Of a stretch of DNA of 64,000 nt, positions 1 through 12,773 are shown piece after piece. The position numbers were made by a program, and so were the translations under genes. Location of the stretch: NCBI GenBank assembly GCA_050084515.1, contig CM114272.1:32116001-32180000 (forward strand), given 5' to 3'. The stretch is from Blasia pusilla (Eukaryota; Marchantiophyta; Marchantiopsida; Blasiales). A model generated the notes under the pieces. That model did not search any database, had not been told where the DNA came from, and saw only the letters and a list, made by a program, of their open reading frames with translations. Position 1 is the first letter of the stretch; each line of letters starts with the position of its first letter.

Positions 1-352
1 AAAGAGAGAGAATGAGTTCCAAAGCTCTCTCTCCTTAGGTTTACCACCTTCACTCTCCCAAGGTCTCTCCATGGTAACCTATGCTTGTAGATCATCTCTT
101 TGGCTCTTACATGTTGTAGGGGGTCAAGGGCCACTTCCCAAAGTAGAAAGTCAACTCTATTCATAATGATAACTTACTTGAAATAATACCTTTCTCTATA
201 TAGCTCAAAATCAGCGGAAACAAAGGCGAAAACCTATTCTCTTAGGTTATCCTCGGCCTCAACAGATCATCCTTGACCTCCTAAAGCTTCCCTCCAATAT
301 CCTTAAAGATGCTCTGCCGTAAACTTATCGATCCATCCTAAAAGACATGACA
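1..352 (-). repeat. Partial LTR of a decayed Ty3/gypsy family
   Basis: The stretch aligns by eye over its whole length with about 56141-56490, sharing many blocks such as tcaactct, tttctctata and the terminal tcctaaaa(a)g. Read on the minus strand it begins TGTCATGTC at 352, matching TGTCACGAC at 56490, where the LTR lies next to integrase sequence. The other end is cut by the window edge. Sequence beyond 352 does not match the internal side of the 56 kb copy, so this is a 5' LTR, a solo LTR or a truncated copy. Confidence 0.7.
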
Positions 353-2636
353 TACTCAAACTCAAGTACGCTCTTCTGACAAATTTTGTCTCTACCAGAA
401 CTTTTTTTGCAATGACTACACGTGAGCTTCCACTTTAATTCAATAACATTCTTTTACGATTGCAATCTTTCCTTTCAGTATGCTTGGTTATCTTTGTACA
501 ATTGTCTACCATCTCTCCACTAGACTTCTATTGGTGCATGTATAACTAAGATAAACCTGCTCCATTTATAATTTCATGTGCAATTTGTTGCTTAATTCTT
601 TCTTTGGTAGCCGCAAGCCCTTCTTTAGCTGTTTTTTTTGGTCATTGTCATATTCTTCATTATCATTCATACATTCATCATGCCCACACTATCTCCACAT
701 GCACAATGTTCTTAACGACTTTCAAATTTGCCTCATAGCTATTTTCAGTCCTTTGCTGAAATTTTACTTTGTTACACCCCATATAGCTGTCTTGAGTCCA
801 CATACTTTCAAAGGGTGTTCGAAGTTGAGTGAATTTTAGGTGACACCAAATACAAAGACCCCCCTAAAACGGAAACTCCGGATGTATAAACCGGCTCTCC
901 CCGGTCATCGCTTCAGACCAGTCGCGGTCGATATGGGCGCGGGCGTGTGAGCCGGGGCCGAGAGATGTGAGAGGGACCCGCGCGAGAAGCCCGGCCCCGG
1001 CCATATCCGAAGCGGAGCGATAAGGACTCGCGTGATAGGGGCAGCGATATCCGAAGATGAGCGATCGAAGGTCCTTCACGGGTGGATAACACGACACTGT
1101 ACAAAGGTGGAGTGGTCGACCGTCGACCGACCGTCGACCGACCGTGTGCTTGCCTAGCACAACTCTAATCGCCCACTGTGGATGCGAACATGGAATAAGG
1201 ATTCCTTGGCTCAGATTTTTGTTAATTTGGAGGAAGTGGTGTCTCGGTTGGCTAGACTTTTGGAGGTCAGGGCATTTCCATGGCAGTAGGCTCGGGAATT
1301 GATCTTAGGGCGGTTGTTTGGTTCTTGTTGATATGGAGTCCATGTCAGTCGTGATTATTCGGGCCTGAAGAATTTAAAACGCTGCGTAGCAAGGTCGTAT
1401 CTACATTCTGAATTGGAGCCAATGATCTTGCCTTCAGACTCGCTTGTCACACCACTCTGAGTGCTGACCAATCTTACTCCTGCAATCGTTCTCCAAAATC
1501 GCTGCACTCTGTTCGGACTGTGAAAGGGGGACCATGCAATCCCGGCTGTAGTGAAAACTTAATACCCTCTGGAGGTACGCACATACGCAAGTCTTCGAAT
1601 TCGCTGGTTCTTCTGGGCCGACGACAATTTGACAGAAGAATGTAGGTAGCTGTAGTACCGAACGCACCGCATTACTTTTTGACGAAGGTGTCCATGTCAT
1701 ATTCTTTTTTTCGGGAGTTAAACCAACTACAAATGTGTTTTGCGAACCGTCTACTTAAATTTGTTTTCAAAGTGCGCAAGAGCTATGTGGAGGGAGACTC
1801 TCTCATACAGTGCTTACCAGACAGCATTGGGGCGGAGCTTCAAAGTGATGGCCTTACGTCACAATTTAGCACATCTGAATTAGGACCTCAAATGCTTTGT
1901 TCACCATTTCAGTAGCTTTTGGTATTGGCTCCACGATACTGAACATGATGGCTAGCTCCAGTAATACCAGCTCAACAGTTTCAGCTTTGAATTTTCCTTT
2001 CTCTGCTGTAAAATTTTTAAAGTGACTTGGTAGTGATTGGAGGTTTCATCCTCACCTTAATAAAGTGTGCAGGATTTTGCTTATGTTCCCATCGTGCTAT
2101 TTTGCTGGTTCAAGGTGGCCCGGAATTTCACTTTAGCCTGGTCCCCGAAGAAGAAATCTCTCGCAAATAGTTATTGGCGTCTGCTGGTTCAGGAGGCAAT
2201 CGGTAGGAAAAGTTCGGATTTTTGTTGTTATTTCGTCATTGCTGTAATACTGCAAGGGCCTTCTACTGTTTTAGTTACTGTATCCACAAAGTATTCCTCT
2301 TCCTCCTATATTTCCTCGGGTTCCAACATGAGAACATCTGGTTTTCCCCTTGCAGAAATCCATATGAGGGTTAGATGAGTCGTTGGTACTCACAGCTGCT
2401 GTTCATAACATCGTTGCCGTCAAACACGTGTAATAATAATACTTAGTATGGAGGCAAGCTATGCCACACAACTCTAGGCACGTTTGTCTGGACTTCATAA
2501 CCCTTTCAGTCAACCTTGCAGGGAAAGCAGTGCGTTGAAATGTAACCCACTCTGTCCAGTGTATCTGCTAATTCGCACCTTCTCCGGATTCTATTTTGAC
2601 AGTTCAAAAGTTTGGGGAGGTCAAGTGAAGCGGAGA
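353..2636. other. Upstream region of HCF101, no gene recognised
   Basis: AT-rich DNA without a convincing coding frame. Short open frames (for example 2067-2378) have no recognisable protein features. A GC-rich block at about 880-1150 is listed separately. The HCF101 promoter and 5' UTR should lie in the last few hundred bases, but no certain TATA box or start site can be assigned. Confidence 0.5.
880..1150. other. GC-rich island with short tandem repeats
   Basis: This block is visibly much richer in G+C than the DNA on either side. It holds two similar copies of a unit beginning atatccgaag (near 1001 and 1047) and a GACC/GTCG tandem run at about 1115-1143. Open frames exist on the minus strand but look like by-products of composition. 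It may be a foreign insertion, a spacer-like repeat or a regulatory CpG block; nothing in it identifies which. Confidence 0.4.
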
Positions 2637-5600
2637 ATGGCGTGGGTGGGCGTGGCAAAGGGTTGTTCGAGTTCTCTATGTCCTGTGGTATCTCCATGCC
2701 CTGCTGGGGTGGTAGCAGTCCCGTCACCAGGTCTGAGTGCCGTACTGCAAGATCGCCTGGACAAAGTAAGAAGGAGAAAGAGCAAATGGATCGGATTGAG
2801 GATTGAGTCTGGAAGAGCTGCAGGAGCGATGGATTCCAGCAGAGTGACGATGGGACGTGTTGTCAATAGACAAAGAAGGCTACCAGGTTTGTATATACAA
2901 TGTGATTACTGGGCTAGTCTGCTGAGTGCCTGGTCTAAAATGCACAAAACGTCTAAGCCATGTGGAGGTGCCACCATGTTATGTCTGTTTGTCCACTAGA
3001 TTTACTGGTTGCATTGGGTGGTTTTAATGGTTTTGTCCAGCTGCTCTTGCGTCAACGAGTGGAACCATTACAACAGAAGACGAAGTTTTGAAGGAGCTCT
3101 CCAAGATCATTGACCCTGATTTCGGAACCGACATAGTCTCTTGTGGTTTTGTGAAAGAGTTGGAGATTGATGAACCAACTGGCAAGGTAGCTCTCACAAA
3201 TATTGAGGATGTGATGTAAAAGAGATTCTTTTGAAGCTGAAATATAACCATTGTTTTTGGTTGAAAATTCTCCATCCTGTTCCTAGATGAAAAGTCTACA
3301 TGCATCACATTTTCTCAGTGAGAATCCTTTTTGGTCTCTGGGAGGAATTCATGGTTCCGGGGTCCACGTTTTGGCAATAAGTTATCCCACGGTTGAAACT
3401 GTAATGTCAAAGTCTTATTCCACATTCAGGCTTTAACAGAGTTTGTGAACATTGGGTTTGGAAGTAGATTTTACAAACTCAGTTTGTTTGCTCCCCACAT
3501 ACAAGATTGAAGATTGTGTCTAGTATAAACCGTGACATGTAAAGGATATGCTCTCTGATTTCTATTTGGTGGTCTTACAGGTATCCTTTCGCTTGGAGTT
3601 GACTACTCCAGCATGTCCAGTCAAAGATATGGTGAGGGTGTTTACAGCTTATACCAATGAAAAGCGTCTTCTGGCTTGGAGCTGAACAGTTAATTTGGCA
3701 AGTGAGGAGTTGGAGCTAGGGTCTTTTTAATCATCAAGTCTCCAGAGCTAGATGGTTCCCTTCCCTACATTTGCAAACAAATACTTTGATAACTGACCTA
3801 AGCAAAACTCAACCTCTCACAATCACATCCTCGTCTCTCATTTATTAACCTTTTTAAGCATGCAGTCAGCCCAACTTAGATTGGTTTATTTTTGCTACAG
3901 TTCATACAATTGCAGTTTCTAGTCGTAAAAGCCTGTTCATTTCGTTTTTGTTTCTGTTGTAGGTTCATCATCTATGTGAAAAGGACAGTCCTTTGGACTC
4001 GTTGAATATGTCATTGTTTATTGTTTAAGTAGGTAAGTTAAGTTTGACATTCTTGGAAGAAAACTGGTGATGCTCATGGGTTAAAGATTAAAAGAAGAAA
4101 AAAAATTGATGACCCATACACCGTTGAGAGAATGAATGACCATTTTCAAATAATATGCAATGTCAATCATTTACTCTTATCTGCAGGTTCAGACTTGAAT
4201 CCCGTACAATTGCCTACGTATAGATTTTTCCTGTACCTAATGTCCCCATCAATTGAAGCTTGATTACCACATTATCTTTTCAATCCACTGGTTTGTTCTC
4301 TTCCTTTCTTATCAATGATATGATTGATTTCTTGTTTCTGAGAGCCAGTTTCTTGAAGAATCAAAAGCCAAAGTGGGAGCCTTACCGTGGGTGAAGGATG
4401 TGGTTGTCACCTTGTCTGCTCAAGCGGCGAGGCCATTAGATCTTGACAATGTACCAAAAGGTCTGCAGCGTGTTTCAAGCATCGTTGCAGTTTCAAGCTG
4501 CAAGGTATATGCCATTATACTGTTTCTGTGGGGACTTGAAGAATTGATTCTCAGCGTGTTTGGTAGTAAGACTGTTACTTCTACCAGAGCAGAACTCTGC
4601 AGTGAAAATTTTTGCTGCCTTGAGTTTAGTGCAGACTCTTTGTTGCACTCCCTGTAATGACCTAAGCAGAAGGTTTATCTGGTACTGAAAGGAATGAAAG
4701 AAAGAGTGAACTGATCGATTGCTCATAGTGAACCAACAGGACTCTGAAGCGGACCCTTCCATGGTCTTCATTGCAGAAGAAAATAGGATTTTTTCTCGCT
4801 TTTAATGGCAACTACAACTAAATAATTTTTTACCTGACATTATGTGGAATTTTACATATGCAAATGACTACCTATATCTGTTTTGACACCTCACTGTGTC
4901 AAATCTGCAGGGTGGAGTGGGTAAGTCAACAGTTGCAGTGAATCTAGCTTACTCGCTAGCAGGAATGGGGGCAAGAGTGGGAATATTTGATGCAGATGTT
5001 TACGGGCCAAGCCTTCCAACTATGGTCTCTCCTGAGATTCGAGTCTTGGAGATGGTACAAATTCCGTAGTAATGAATATCACTCGCCTGGGAACTCAATT
5101 TCTGACCAAAAAATCTTTGGCTCTTGTCAAATGTGATCTGTAATAGCTCTAAAACTGTGGATGTACTTTGGGAATGTCTTGATGAATAGATACGACCCAA
5201 TCTAAGCCCTTAATCTGATACTTGGAATGTCCCCAAGTATCAGATGAGAGGGAATATATTTTATTAAATAGAAGGTTTGTTGTTCTGTATTATTTCAATT
5301 GTGTACATTTTCGTGGTTCTTTTGGACCATGACAGTCACTTAATGCTCTGTCAGTAGTCCATAAGAACGGACATAGTAGTAAGTCGAAAAGGGCTTCTGT
5401 CTCAGGCTTGTATAAAACTGTGGAGGTCTATGGATGCATGCAGGATGCAGAGACAAAAACAATATTACCAACAGAGTACATGGGAGTGAAACTGGTTTCC
5501 TTCGGATTTGCAGGACAGGGCAGTGCAATTATGCGAGGACCCATGGTGTCTGGGGTCATCAATCAGCTACTAACTATGACAGATTGGTAGGTTAGGACTT

Positions 5601-8600
5601 GAATCTGGACTCAACTGATAACCACCACTCATTTAAATGATCATGAGAGAAACCAACTAGATAGATTTACTGCATACACTAAAGGGTATATACATGGATG
5701 TGCAATTCATAGGATCAACATTCCAGTTGTTCATGATTTGTCCATGAGTTGGTCCTGCTGACTTCACCCAGTGAGTCATTGTGGACTTCATGCTTAATGT
5801 GGCCTACATTAATCTTGTTTAACTTCATTGTATCTTTGAGTGAGTCCTTATTCAGTTAAGGCCGTATCTGGTCACTTGGTCACTGGTTATTGTGTGTGTG
5901 TGTGTATGTGATATATAGAATCATTTTGTGAATGTGGTCCACATCTGTGACTGGGTCTTGCTGACTCAAGCATGCACTGACCCGGAACTTGCTGAAGGTT
6001 GGTCAATTTGTTCTCAGCATATGGGAATGTCTTATACTACTGCAAGTGTTCTTTCTACTGATGCTGGATAGTGGGTTTCCCAGTGTCCTTGATAGCTTTG
6101 AAATATGTCGCTGGGCCATAACTCCGAGCCAGAGGTGTTCTATTTGTTTTAATTGAGCTCAGAGTAAGCTCCTGTCACAGTCAAACCGTCCAATATCTAG
6201 ACCTAGTTCTCTTGAGAACTAGACTGAATGAAGAGGTTGTTTAATGGCAGGGGAGAGTTGGACTATCTTGTGATAGATATGCCTCCTGGAACCGGTGATA
6301 TCCAACTGACGCTGTGCCAGGTATTAGACACTTGCTTTTCAAGTTCTGATTGTAGGGTTGGTTTCCACCTGATGTGTGAGTTCTTGCTTGTTCTTCCATT
6401 TGTGAGTTGCTTTCGCTCGTCTGTTTCCATTCCGTGTTTGGAGGGAACAAAATCCAATATTCATATTTTGGAAAAGTAGACATCCATCAGTTTGGAGCAG
6501 AATTCAGTTGATGGTATTTTCCTTCTAGTGTGATTTAGCAAAATATAGATATTTCCTTCGAACCACTCATTTCCTGTGAATATGAGAGGGTTTGATAGAA
6601 AGCTCATTAGAGACTCTTCTTGCTCCATGGTCTTTCATACTGCAGAACCTGAATCACATGTGGGTCCGTTTTGATGTACGTTTGTCCTTCAGAAGGGTTG
6701 CCAGTTGCGTTATGTTATAAGGTTTGTTGTAGTTTTCAGTCATAAACTTTCAGAATGAAAATCAACGAGTTCCTCAGAATCAAGTATTGAGTTCAAGGCA
6801 AAAATGGCACACTCAAAATTGTAATCCCTGGTGTTCCTCATCACAAGAGTAGCAAGCGACCTCTAGTTTGTATTGGAGATTTTAAATTGGTTGTATCCTT
6901 CTTGTTTAATTACTGGGTACGATTTTACTTCCCAATGTTTCTTTCTGGTTGCTTGATTGCTGCTGCTGATTGATCTGTACAAGGGCTTCGTTTCTTGGTA
7001 GGAAGCTCAAGTCTTCTTTTTTCTTATGAAATGCAGATGTTTGGCTTCTACGGTTAGCCTGGACGTTTTTTGTTTGCCTTGCAATAACATGTAGTGATTG
7101 CATCTGTGCAGGTGGTGCCCGTCACTGCAGCGGTCATAGTCACCACTCCACAGAAGTTGGCGTTCATTGATGTAGCCAAGGGTGTTCGCATGTTCTCCAA
7201 ACTGATGGTAAAAGATATTTTGGAAATTTTGATTTACGGCCAAAAGAGTCTTTCATTTGTATTTCTGCCATTGCCTTGGCTCTAAGGGACTGTGTACCTG
7301 TGCGATGTGACAGTAATTAACAGTATGAGTGGCATGTTATGCTTGTTTCAGTTTTTCGTTGTAGTTTATCTAGTGCTCAGCCTGCTGATTAGTCCAAAAT
7401 CATGCATTGTCAAAACATATTTTTGTGGAGTGATCTTTCAGAAAATGTTGATGACATAGCCACTCAAACTCTCTCATGATGATGGTGCTGAATCTGTAAA
7501 TTATCAAGCAAAGAGAGTTCCTGGATTTTCTGGGAGAACTGTGAATTACTGGCTTTCTCAATATGCAGGGCAGGTGATTGTTGCAAAGAAAAATTTTAGT
7601 GCATAGTAACATGATGGGGTTGCCCATCATGTTACTATGCAGATGTGGTAGGACAGAGCCTTTTGACAAGAAACGGAAGCTAGTATATTCCTGTCATTTT
7701 ACTTAATAGGTGGATTGCTGTGATGCTGTTTGAACTCAATATTAAAAGGGGGAGAAAAGTTAGGAAATTCATATCTTGTTGGACTTATCAATGTGTGTCA
7801 ATGAATCTGACCTTTTGTAGGTTCCATGCATTGCTGTAGTGGAGAATATGTGCTACTTTGATGCTGATGAGAAGCGTTACTATCCATTCGGCAGAGGATC
7901 TGGTGCTCAGGTGGCAATTTAATGACAAAAGTTTGACCCCCCTTTTTCCTTTTGGAATGATGTGTGAGTAGTCATGTGATAAAATGCTGAGTATGCTGGA
8001 ATATGGTGATGTTTGAAAGGTTTATGTTTCGTTATGCTCCATGCTACTGTCAAGATGCAAAACAGCCACGTGATTCAGGAAATAGACAAAAATCAAGGAA
8101 CTCTTTGAAATCCTATAAAGGTACTAGACTGGTGATGTCGAAAGTTCTGACTGATAGAACTTATGGCACGACTTAGCACCAAGGAATGATATGCCAAATT
8201 GTGTTGGTTTATCCTTCTTACTAGAGAAATCGCACCTTGTACCAATGATCTTTTGTGTCTGTGGATGACTCTGTCATACAGGTTGTGGAACAGTTCGGTA
8301 TTCCCCTCTTGTATCAGCTTCCCATCAGACCAGAAGTAAGTGTTGTGATTCTCATTGTATATCTTTTTGTGATTCTTCCTCTTCGATCTCACGATCATGA
8401 ATTCTTCTTGAGAAATGAGACCAAGACTTTCTTGCATTTTTTTATAAGAGTAGCAACTGCTGGATTGAAGTTCACAAGTTGCATGCTAGCCTGAATCACA
8501 AAATGCATATTCAGTTCCATCTCGAAGCCCAAGGTAATAAGCACTAAAACTCTAGGAAGTAATTCAACATTATCATTGCTGGAGGGAACCAATATTCTTA

Positions 8601-10255
8601 AATTTCTCAAATATTTCTTGCTCCCTCCCTTATCCAACTTTGCAAGCTGATCTAACTCAGGTTGTACGCTCTTTTGAGGAAAAGATAGCCATTAAGTGAT
8701 TTTTCCTCTTCCTGGTTCTTTCCTGGTTCATCCTTTGCCATGTTGTGGAATTGAAGTGTACTAACTGCAATTCTGAGTGTAAACATGGATCGTCTTTAAG
8801 AGTACATGGACTTGGTATGACTGCAGCTATCAGCTGCTGGTGATACTGGAAGTCCAGAAGTTGTTGTAGATCCACAAGGTGAAGTTGCAAAGATCTTCTC
8901 AGACATTGGAGTTTCTGTTGTTCAACAATGTGCAAAGCTGCGCCAACAAGGTATAGGAGTTCAACATGGGCATGTTGTTTGGTTTCTTTGATAATCTCGT
9001 TGTTGACATGCAAAGGCGTTGGGCATTACGTTAACTGACATTTGAATTGAAAGAAAGAACAGAGCCCTTCAGAGTGAGAGGACTGAGGTCATGGCACGTA
9101 AATCATTCTGAAGTGCTTTTTGATTTTCTGCAGTGTCAACTGCTGTTTCATATGATGCACGTTTACAAGCAATTCGAGTCAAAGTTCCAGGAACAGATGA
9201 GGATTTCTTTTTACATCCTGCCACTGTGCGAAGAAATGATCGCTCGGCGCAAAGCATTGTATGTGGCTGCTTTCCCTCTTCATCATTTGGGTGAAATTTT
9301 TTTGGGGGCATGCATACCAATTCTTGAAGTTCGTGTTTTTTTGTCAAAATGCTTTGAATGAAGAGGGACAGTTCGTGTTGTTGAACTTGAATGTCGAGTA
9401 TCTTTGTTGCAGTTTGCATCGAATAGGCAGGTGTCTGAAAGGGTAACTGTCGAAGTCAAGTAGTTGATATCCTTGAGTCCACGCTGAAACTCTTTAGTCC
9501 AGTAGTGGGAAGAGAAGTCGACTTTTGTTGTGTCAATCCAGAGTTATCTTTCGAAGGTTACCATCTACCTCTAGGGATAGCTAAAATCTGAATTTGAGAT
9601 GCTTGTGGTTTGGAGCTTTGATTTAGTTCCACTCAGACCGTTTCCAGGTATGATCTTTGAGGCAAAGTTAAGAACTCACGCTATTAGGAAGAAAGTTTAT
9701 GAGTGTTAGTGGAAATATAACCGAAACTATTGTTTACATTGGTCTAGATCCCGAATTCTTGATTGAGTGGGAACAACGTATTAGTCCAATTGAATTACAG
9801 TGATGTTTGTAAGTTGACTTCATGTTTTGTTTAACCAGGATGAGTGGACTGGAGAGCAGCGGTTGCAGTATAATGACATCCCAGAAGATTTAAAACCTGA
9901 AAGTATTCGACCCATGGGGAACTATGCAGTAGCTATAAATTGGCCCGGTGGCTTTAGCCAGGTACTCGTCTACCTCTTCAGTTTGCTTCCATGCTGCTCT
10001 TTAACTTGTCTGGCTGTCAGTGTATGATGTTTAGCGTTTTGTTTGATCCTTCTATTGCAGATTGCTCCTTATGATCAACTGCAATCCTTGGAACGCCTGG
10101 TGGATGCGTCTGAGGATTGTGAGCCGAGCCAGGAAATGGCGGCTCCCGAATTGATAGGGGATGACAAAGAAGATGACTCCTCAAAGTCGGGAAACGTGAG
10201 CACAATCTTGCGACACATGAGATCCTTGCAGGAATCCAGACCGAAGAGCAGCTAG
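2637..10255 (+). CDS. HCF101: HCF101, plastid Mrp/Nbp35-type Fe-S scaffold P-loop ATPase
   Basis: Fourteen exons give one 588-residue frame with matching phases: 2637-2886, 3041-3186, 3581-3631, 4349-4504, 4911-5054, 5444-5586, 6251-6320, 7112-7207, 7821-7910, 8282-8335, 8827-8950, 9134-9258, 9839-9961, 10061-10255. All borders are GT-AG. Residues 1 to about 85 resemble a chloroplast transit peptide. A DUF59 domain follows (about 93-165, with PACPVKDM). The ATPase core has a Walker A motif CKGGVGKST (about 200-208, split by the exon 4/5 border) and DMPPGTGD near 305. A DUF971 region (about 455-540) contains RPMGNYA. In Arabidopsis, HCF101 assembles and delivers 4Fe-4S clusters for photosystem I in the stroma. 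The last about 50 residues form an acidic, Ser-rich tail after the DUF971 domain; Arabidopsis HCF101, as I recall it, ends sooner. Start chosen as the first ATG giving a transit-like leader with exon 1/2 phase agreement; the leader is the least certain part. Confidence 0.95.
7601..7640. repeat. Perfect 18-bp inverted repeat in HCF101 intron 8
   Basis: GCATAGTAACATGATGGG at 7601-7618 is followed by a 4-nt spacer (GTTG) and its exact reverse complement at 7623-7640. It lies in the intron between exons 8 and 9 and would form a tight hairpin in the pre-mRNA. The perfect arms suggest a recent origin or an assembly or synthesis fold-back. Confidence 0.9.
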
Positions 10256-12393
10256 CTGATTGGGCGAGGTCGGTTGTATATTTTGTAGGCACGGAAGCCA
10301 TTTTGAAATCAGAATGCTTTCTTAGATGTAACCAAAAGTTTTTCTAGGTTGTTAAGGCAGCGAGTGAGTCTACTATCTCTACATCTTCTATGAAAAGCTT
10401 GTGGACCTTTTCTGCTGTAATGTATTTCGGTGATGGTGGTTTGGGGCATTGAAATCTGGGGCTCCATCGCGATTGCTACAATGGACACAACTGTCAAGGA
10501 TCACACGCTCCCCCCCCAAGTGAGCCCCAGATCGCTTTGAGTACATATCCTTCCAGCTTTTGTGATTCTCTCGAGTGTAACAGCATCCTCAATTCAATGC
10601 AATCGGGCCTACAAATGTCCTTCGGTTGCAACGCAACTATTCTCTGACGCACAATCGGTCTCGAGTGTGGTCATGCGCTATCACTTGCAAATCGTCCTAG
10701 GTTCAACAGAATCCATTGAATGGTCCCGGAATGTGCCCTGGAAAAGTGGGCATGAAGGCTGTTATTTCTACAGTTGGGTTCCTTACAGGCTACAAGACCC
10801 ACGATTTTCAGCTTGTTGAAAACGATTGACCTGATGGAGAATACTCTGGAAGAAGAGCTGAGGTTGCTCATCAGCCAGCTGCCATGATCCAATACTTGGA
10901 CTTGGCTGGCCGTAGTTTAGCTCAGGTTGCCAGCTCCCGTTTACCTCTACGGGATGATGGACTCTCCCTGGCCAACCTTACTTTCTTCAATGGTTCTAGT
11001 CTATTACTAGCTTATTTAATGGTTCACACAATGGAAGGCAAAACATTGTAGAGAAGTACCTTGCTAAAGCAACATAAAACAACATAGAACATAAGATATT
11101 CTCCACATACCTCATCTTTGCAAAATCATACTTTGGTGGATGCAGAATGATTATGTTTACAAATGGCAGATACTTTGGTGGATGCAGAATCAGTTGTAAT
11201 TGAATAATTAAATAATGTGAGCAAGTAGATTTGTATCACTAGGAAGTCGCTATGCTATTTGTAATCGTTAAAAGATAAATGTTATGTAGGTGATAGACTT
11301 GTCTGTGCCCTTCAGCTTGTTTATCTGTGCTACATCCTCAACCACAGACCGCATGGGTGTACTGAAAATATCGAGCTTGTTTTCTGACTCTTCAATTTGA
11401 TCAGAAATTATGTCGATGTTTTCCACCAATCTCTTGTGTAAGGTCTTCCCATCAAAGGTAGATAAGTCTCTTGTTTGGCACAATAATCGTGCTTGCAAAG
11501 ACGGTGGGTACTTGATAGGAGAAAATTGGAATGGGTGGAAATGTAAAAGAGCCTGTACATGAATCATGGTAAGGAAACTCAAATAGAAGCAACAGGCACT
11601 CCGACTTGATGTGATTGTCGACTATTGCCCTACAATTAAGCAATGCCAACGTCAACCAACGAAGGGTTGTGTTAGCAATAAATATACTTGCCAAGCACAC
11701 AAGGCGGTCTTCTAGTGAACGTGCTCTGAAATTATGCGCCAAAAGTAGTATGTAATCTACAGCAAGGTGGATAGTGTAATTGTTCACCACAAGAATGACC
11801 GGATGGCAGAATCCAAAGGGATGACAAGGGATCCTGCTTAGAGAGGTGTCGAACACAAAGGACAACCATAGAGATAGGAAAATAAGAGGGACTCCCATAA
11901 ATTCGGATGTAAGCAATGAAAGCATACACCATTGGAAGCAGCCAAAGATCGTTAAATCTTCATAATCGAGAAGACTGCGTAGGCTCGGGATGTCACTACT
12001 TGATAGTACTGAACATAATGGCTATGCGGTCTACACCTCGCCAACTTCTTGATAGCCTTGATCTACTTCACAACAATTTCAATTGGAAGGCAAAACGAAA
12101 CCAACCAATCATCTGGCGTGTGTAGTAATCCCCGTAGAATATAAGGATTGATTATTTCAATAGGCAGGTGTGGATTCCACACAATAGATTCGACAAAGTA
12201 GACACTCCAACATATGAGCACCCGTGCTAACCACAATCTTGACACAAATTCAGCATAAAGAATAACCTATTTTTGTATAAGGTTGCATGTGGACAAAGTC
12301 TATTCCGCAAACATGTTCATGTCCGTGGGCTTATGTCTGTCCTATGGAAGGACTTGTTCATGCGGGCCCCACCTTCCCCTTCTTTCTCATCCC
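10256..12393. other. Intergenic DNA between HCF101 and the gypsy element
   Basis: The first few hundred bases will hold the HCF101 3' UTR and poly(A) site. On the minus strand around 11268-11925 are two overlapping frames, one with a charged, helix-like stretch (KTLHKRLVENIDIISDQIEE), that might be a decayed gene or transposon piece. I do not recognise the family, and neighbouring frames carry stops. Nothing else is supportable. Confidence 0.4.
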
Positions 12394-12761
12394 TGTCATG
12401 ACCATACGGATTATGTCGTAGAGTATAGTGTGCTAGTAGAGGCCATTCCTTATGTAGGACCGTAGTGGCTTGGTAGAGATGCGGTTTCATACATAGGGTT
12501 GGGGGTTACTCAATTGGGGGTGACTTTCCCAGAAGGGCCCGCTCTTAGGTTGGAGGATATAAGGTGGAGTGCACTCAAAGAATAGTCAGTTCTTTGAGTT
12601 GAGCCTGTTGCGTTGGGAGTTAGCCTTGGTAGTGAGTAGAGCTCTTGGCTATGGTGTTTCCCGCAAGCTTTGACCTAGATTCTCCCATCGTGGAGTGGGT
12701 TTGGCTCGATTGTATGTGATTCTATATGAGTTTTATGACATTAGGTCTTTCACGGATTTCA
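12394..12761 (+). repeat. Terminal repeat block A, 5' copy (A1)
   Basis: The 368-bp block begins TGTCATGACC and ends GGATTTCA. It matches 20862-21229 and 53629-53996, all exactly 368 bp. Unlike those copies it is not followed by block B; a putative primer-binding site comes next. Confidence 0.92.
12556..12598 (+). promoter_or_regulatory. Predicted retroelement core promoter and mRNA start
   Basis: GATATAAGG (TATA box, 12556-12564) lies about 30 bp before CAGTTCTTTGAG (12587-12598), where the CA would serve as a pyrimidine-purine initiator. CTCAAAGAA at 12574-12582 and TTCTTTGAG at 12590-12598 form a 9-bp inverted repeat. The TATA-like sequence is kept in the A block at about 21025 and is altered to GATATAGTG near 53790. 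Confidence 0.5.
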
Positions 12762-12773
12762 CTCAAAGAATTG
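12762..12773 (+). other. Putative self-priming primer-binding site
   Basis: CTCAAAGAATTG directly follows the CA that ends block A1. It pairs with CAGTTCTTTGAG (12587-12598) by 11 Watson-Crick pairs and one G-U. That partner lies where the mRNA should begin, the arrangement used by Tf1-type elements, whose mRNA 5' end primes reverse transcription. The plant initiator tRNA-Met complement (TGGTATCAGAG) is absent. Confidence 0.55.

Noticed and set aside
11268-11925. Minus-strand gene of 104-157 codons
   Set aside because: Overlapping short frames with adjacent stops and no recognised domain; at best a decayed fragment.
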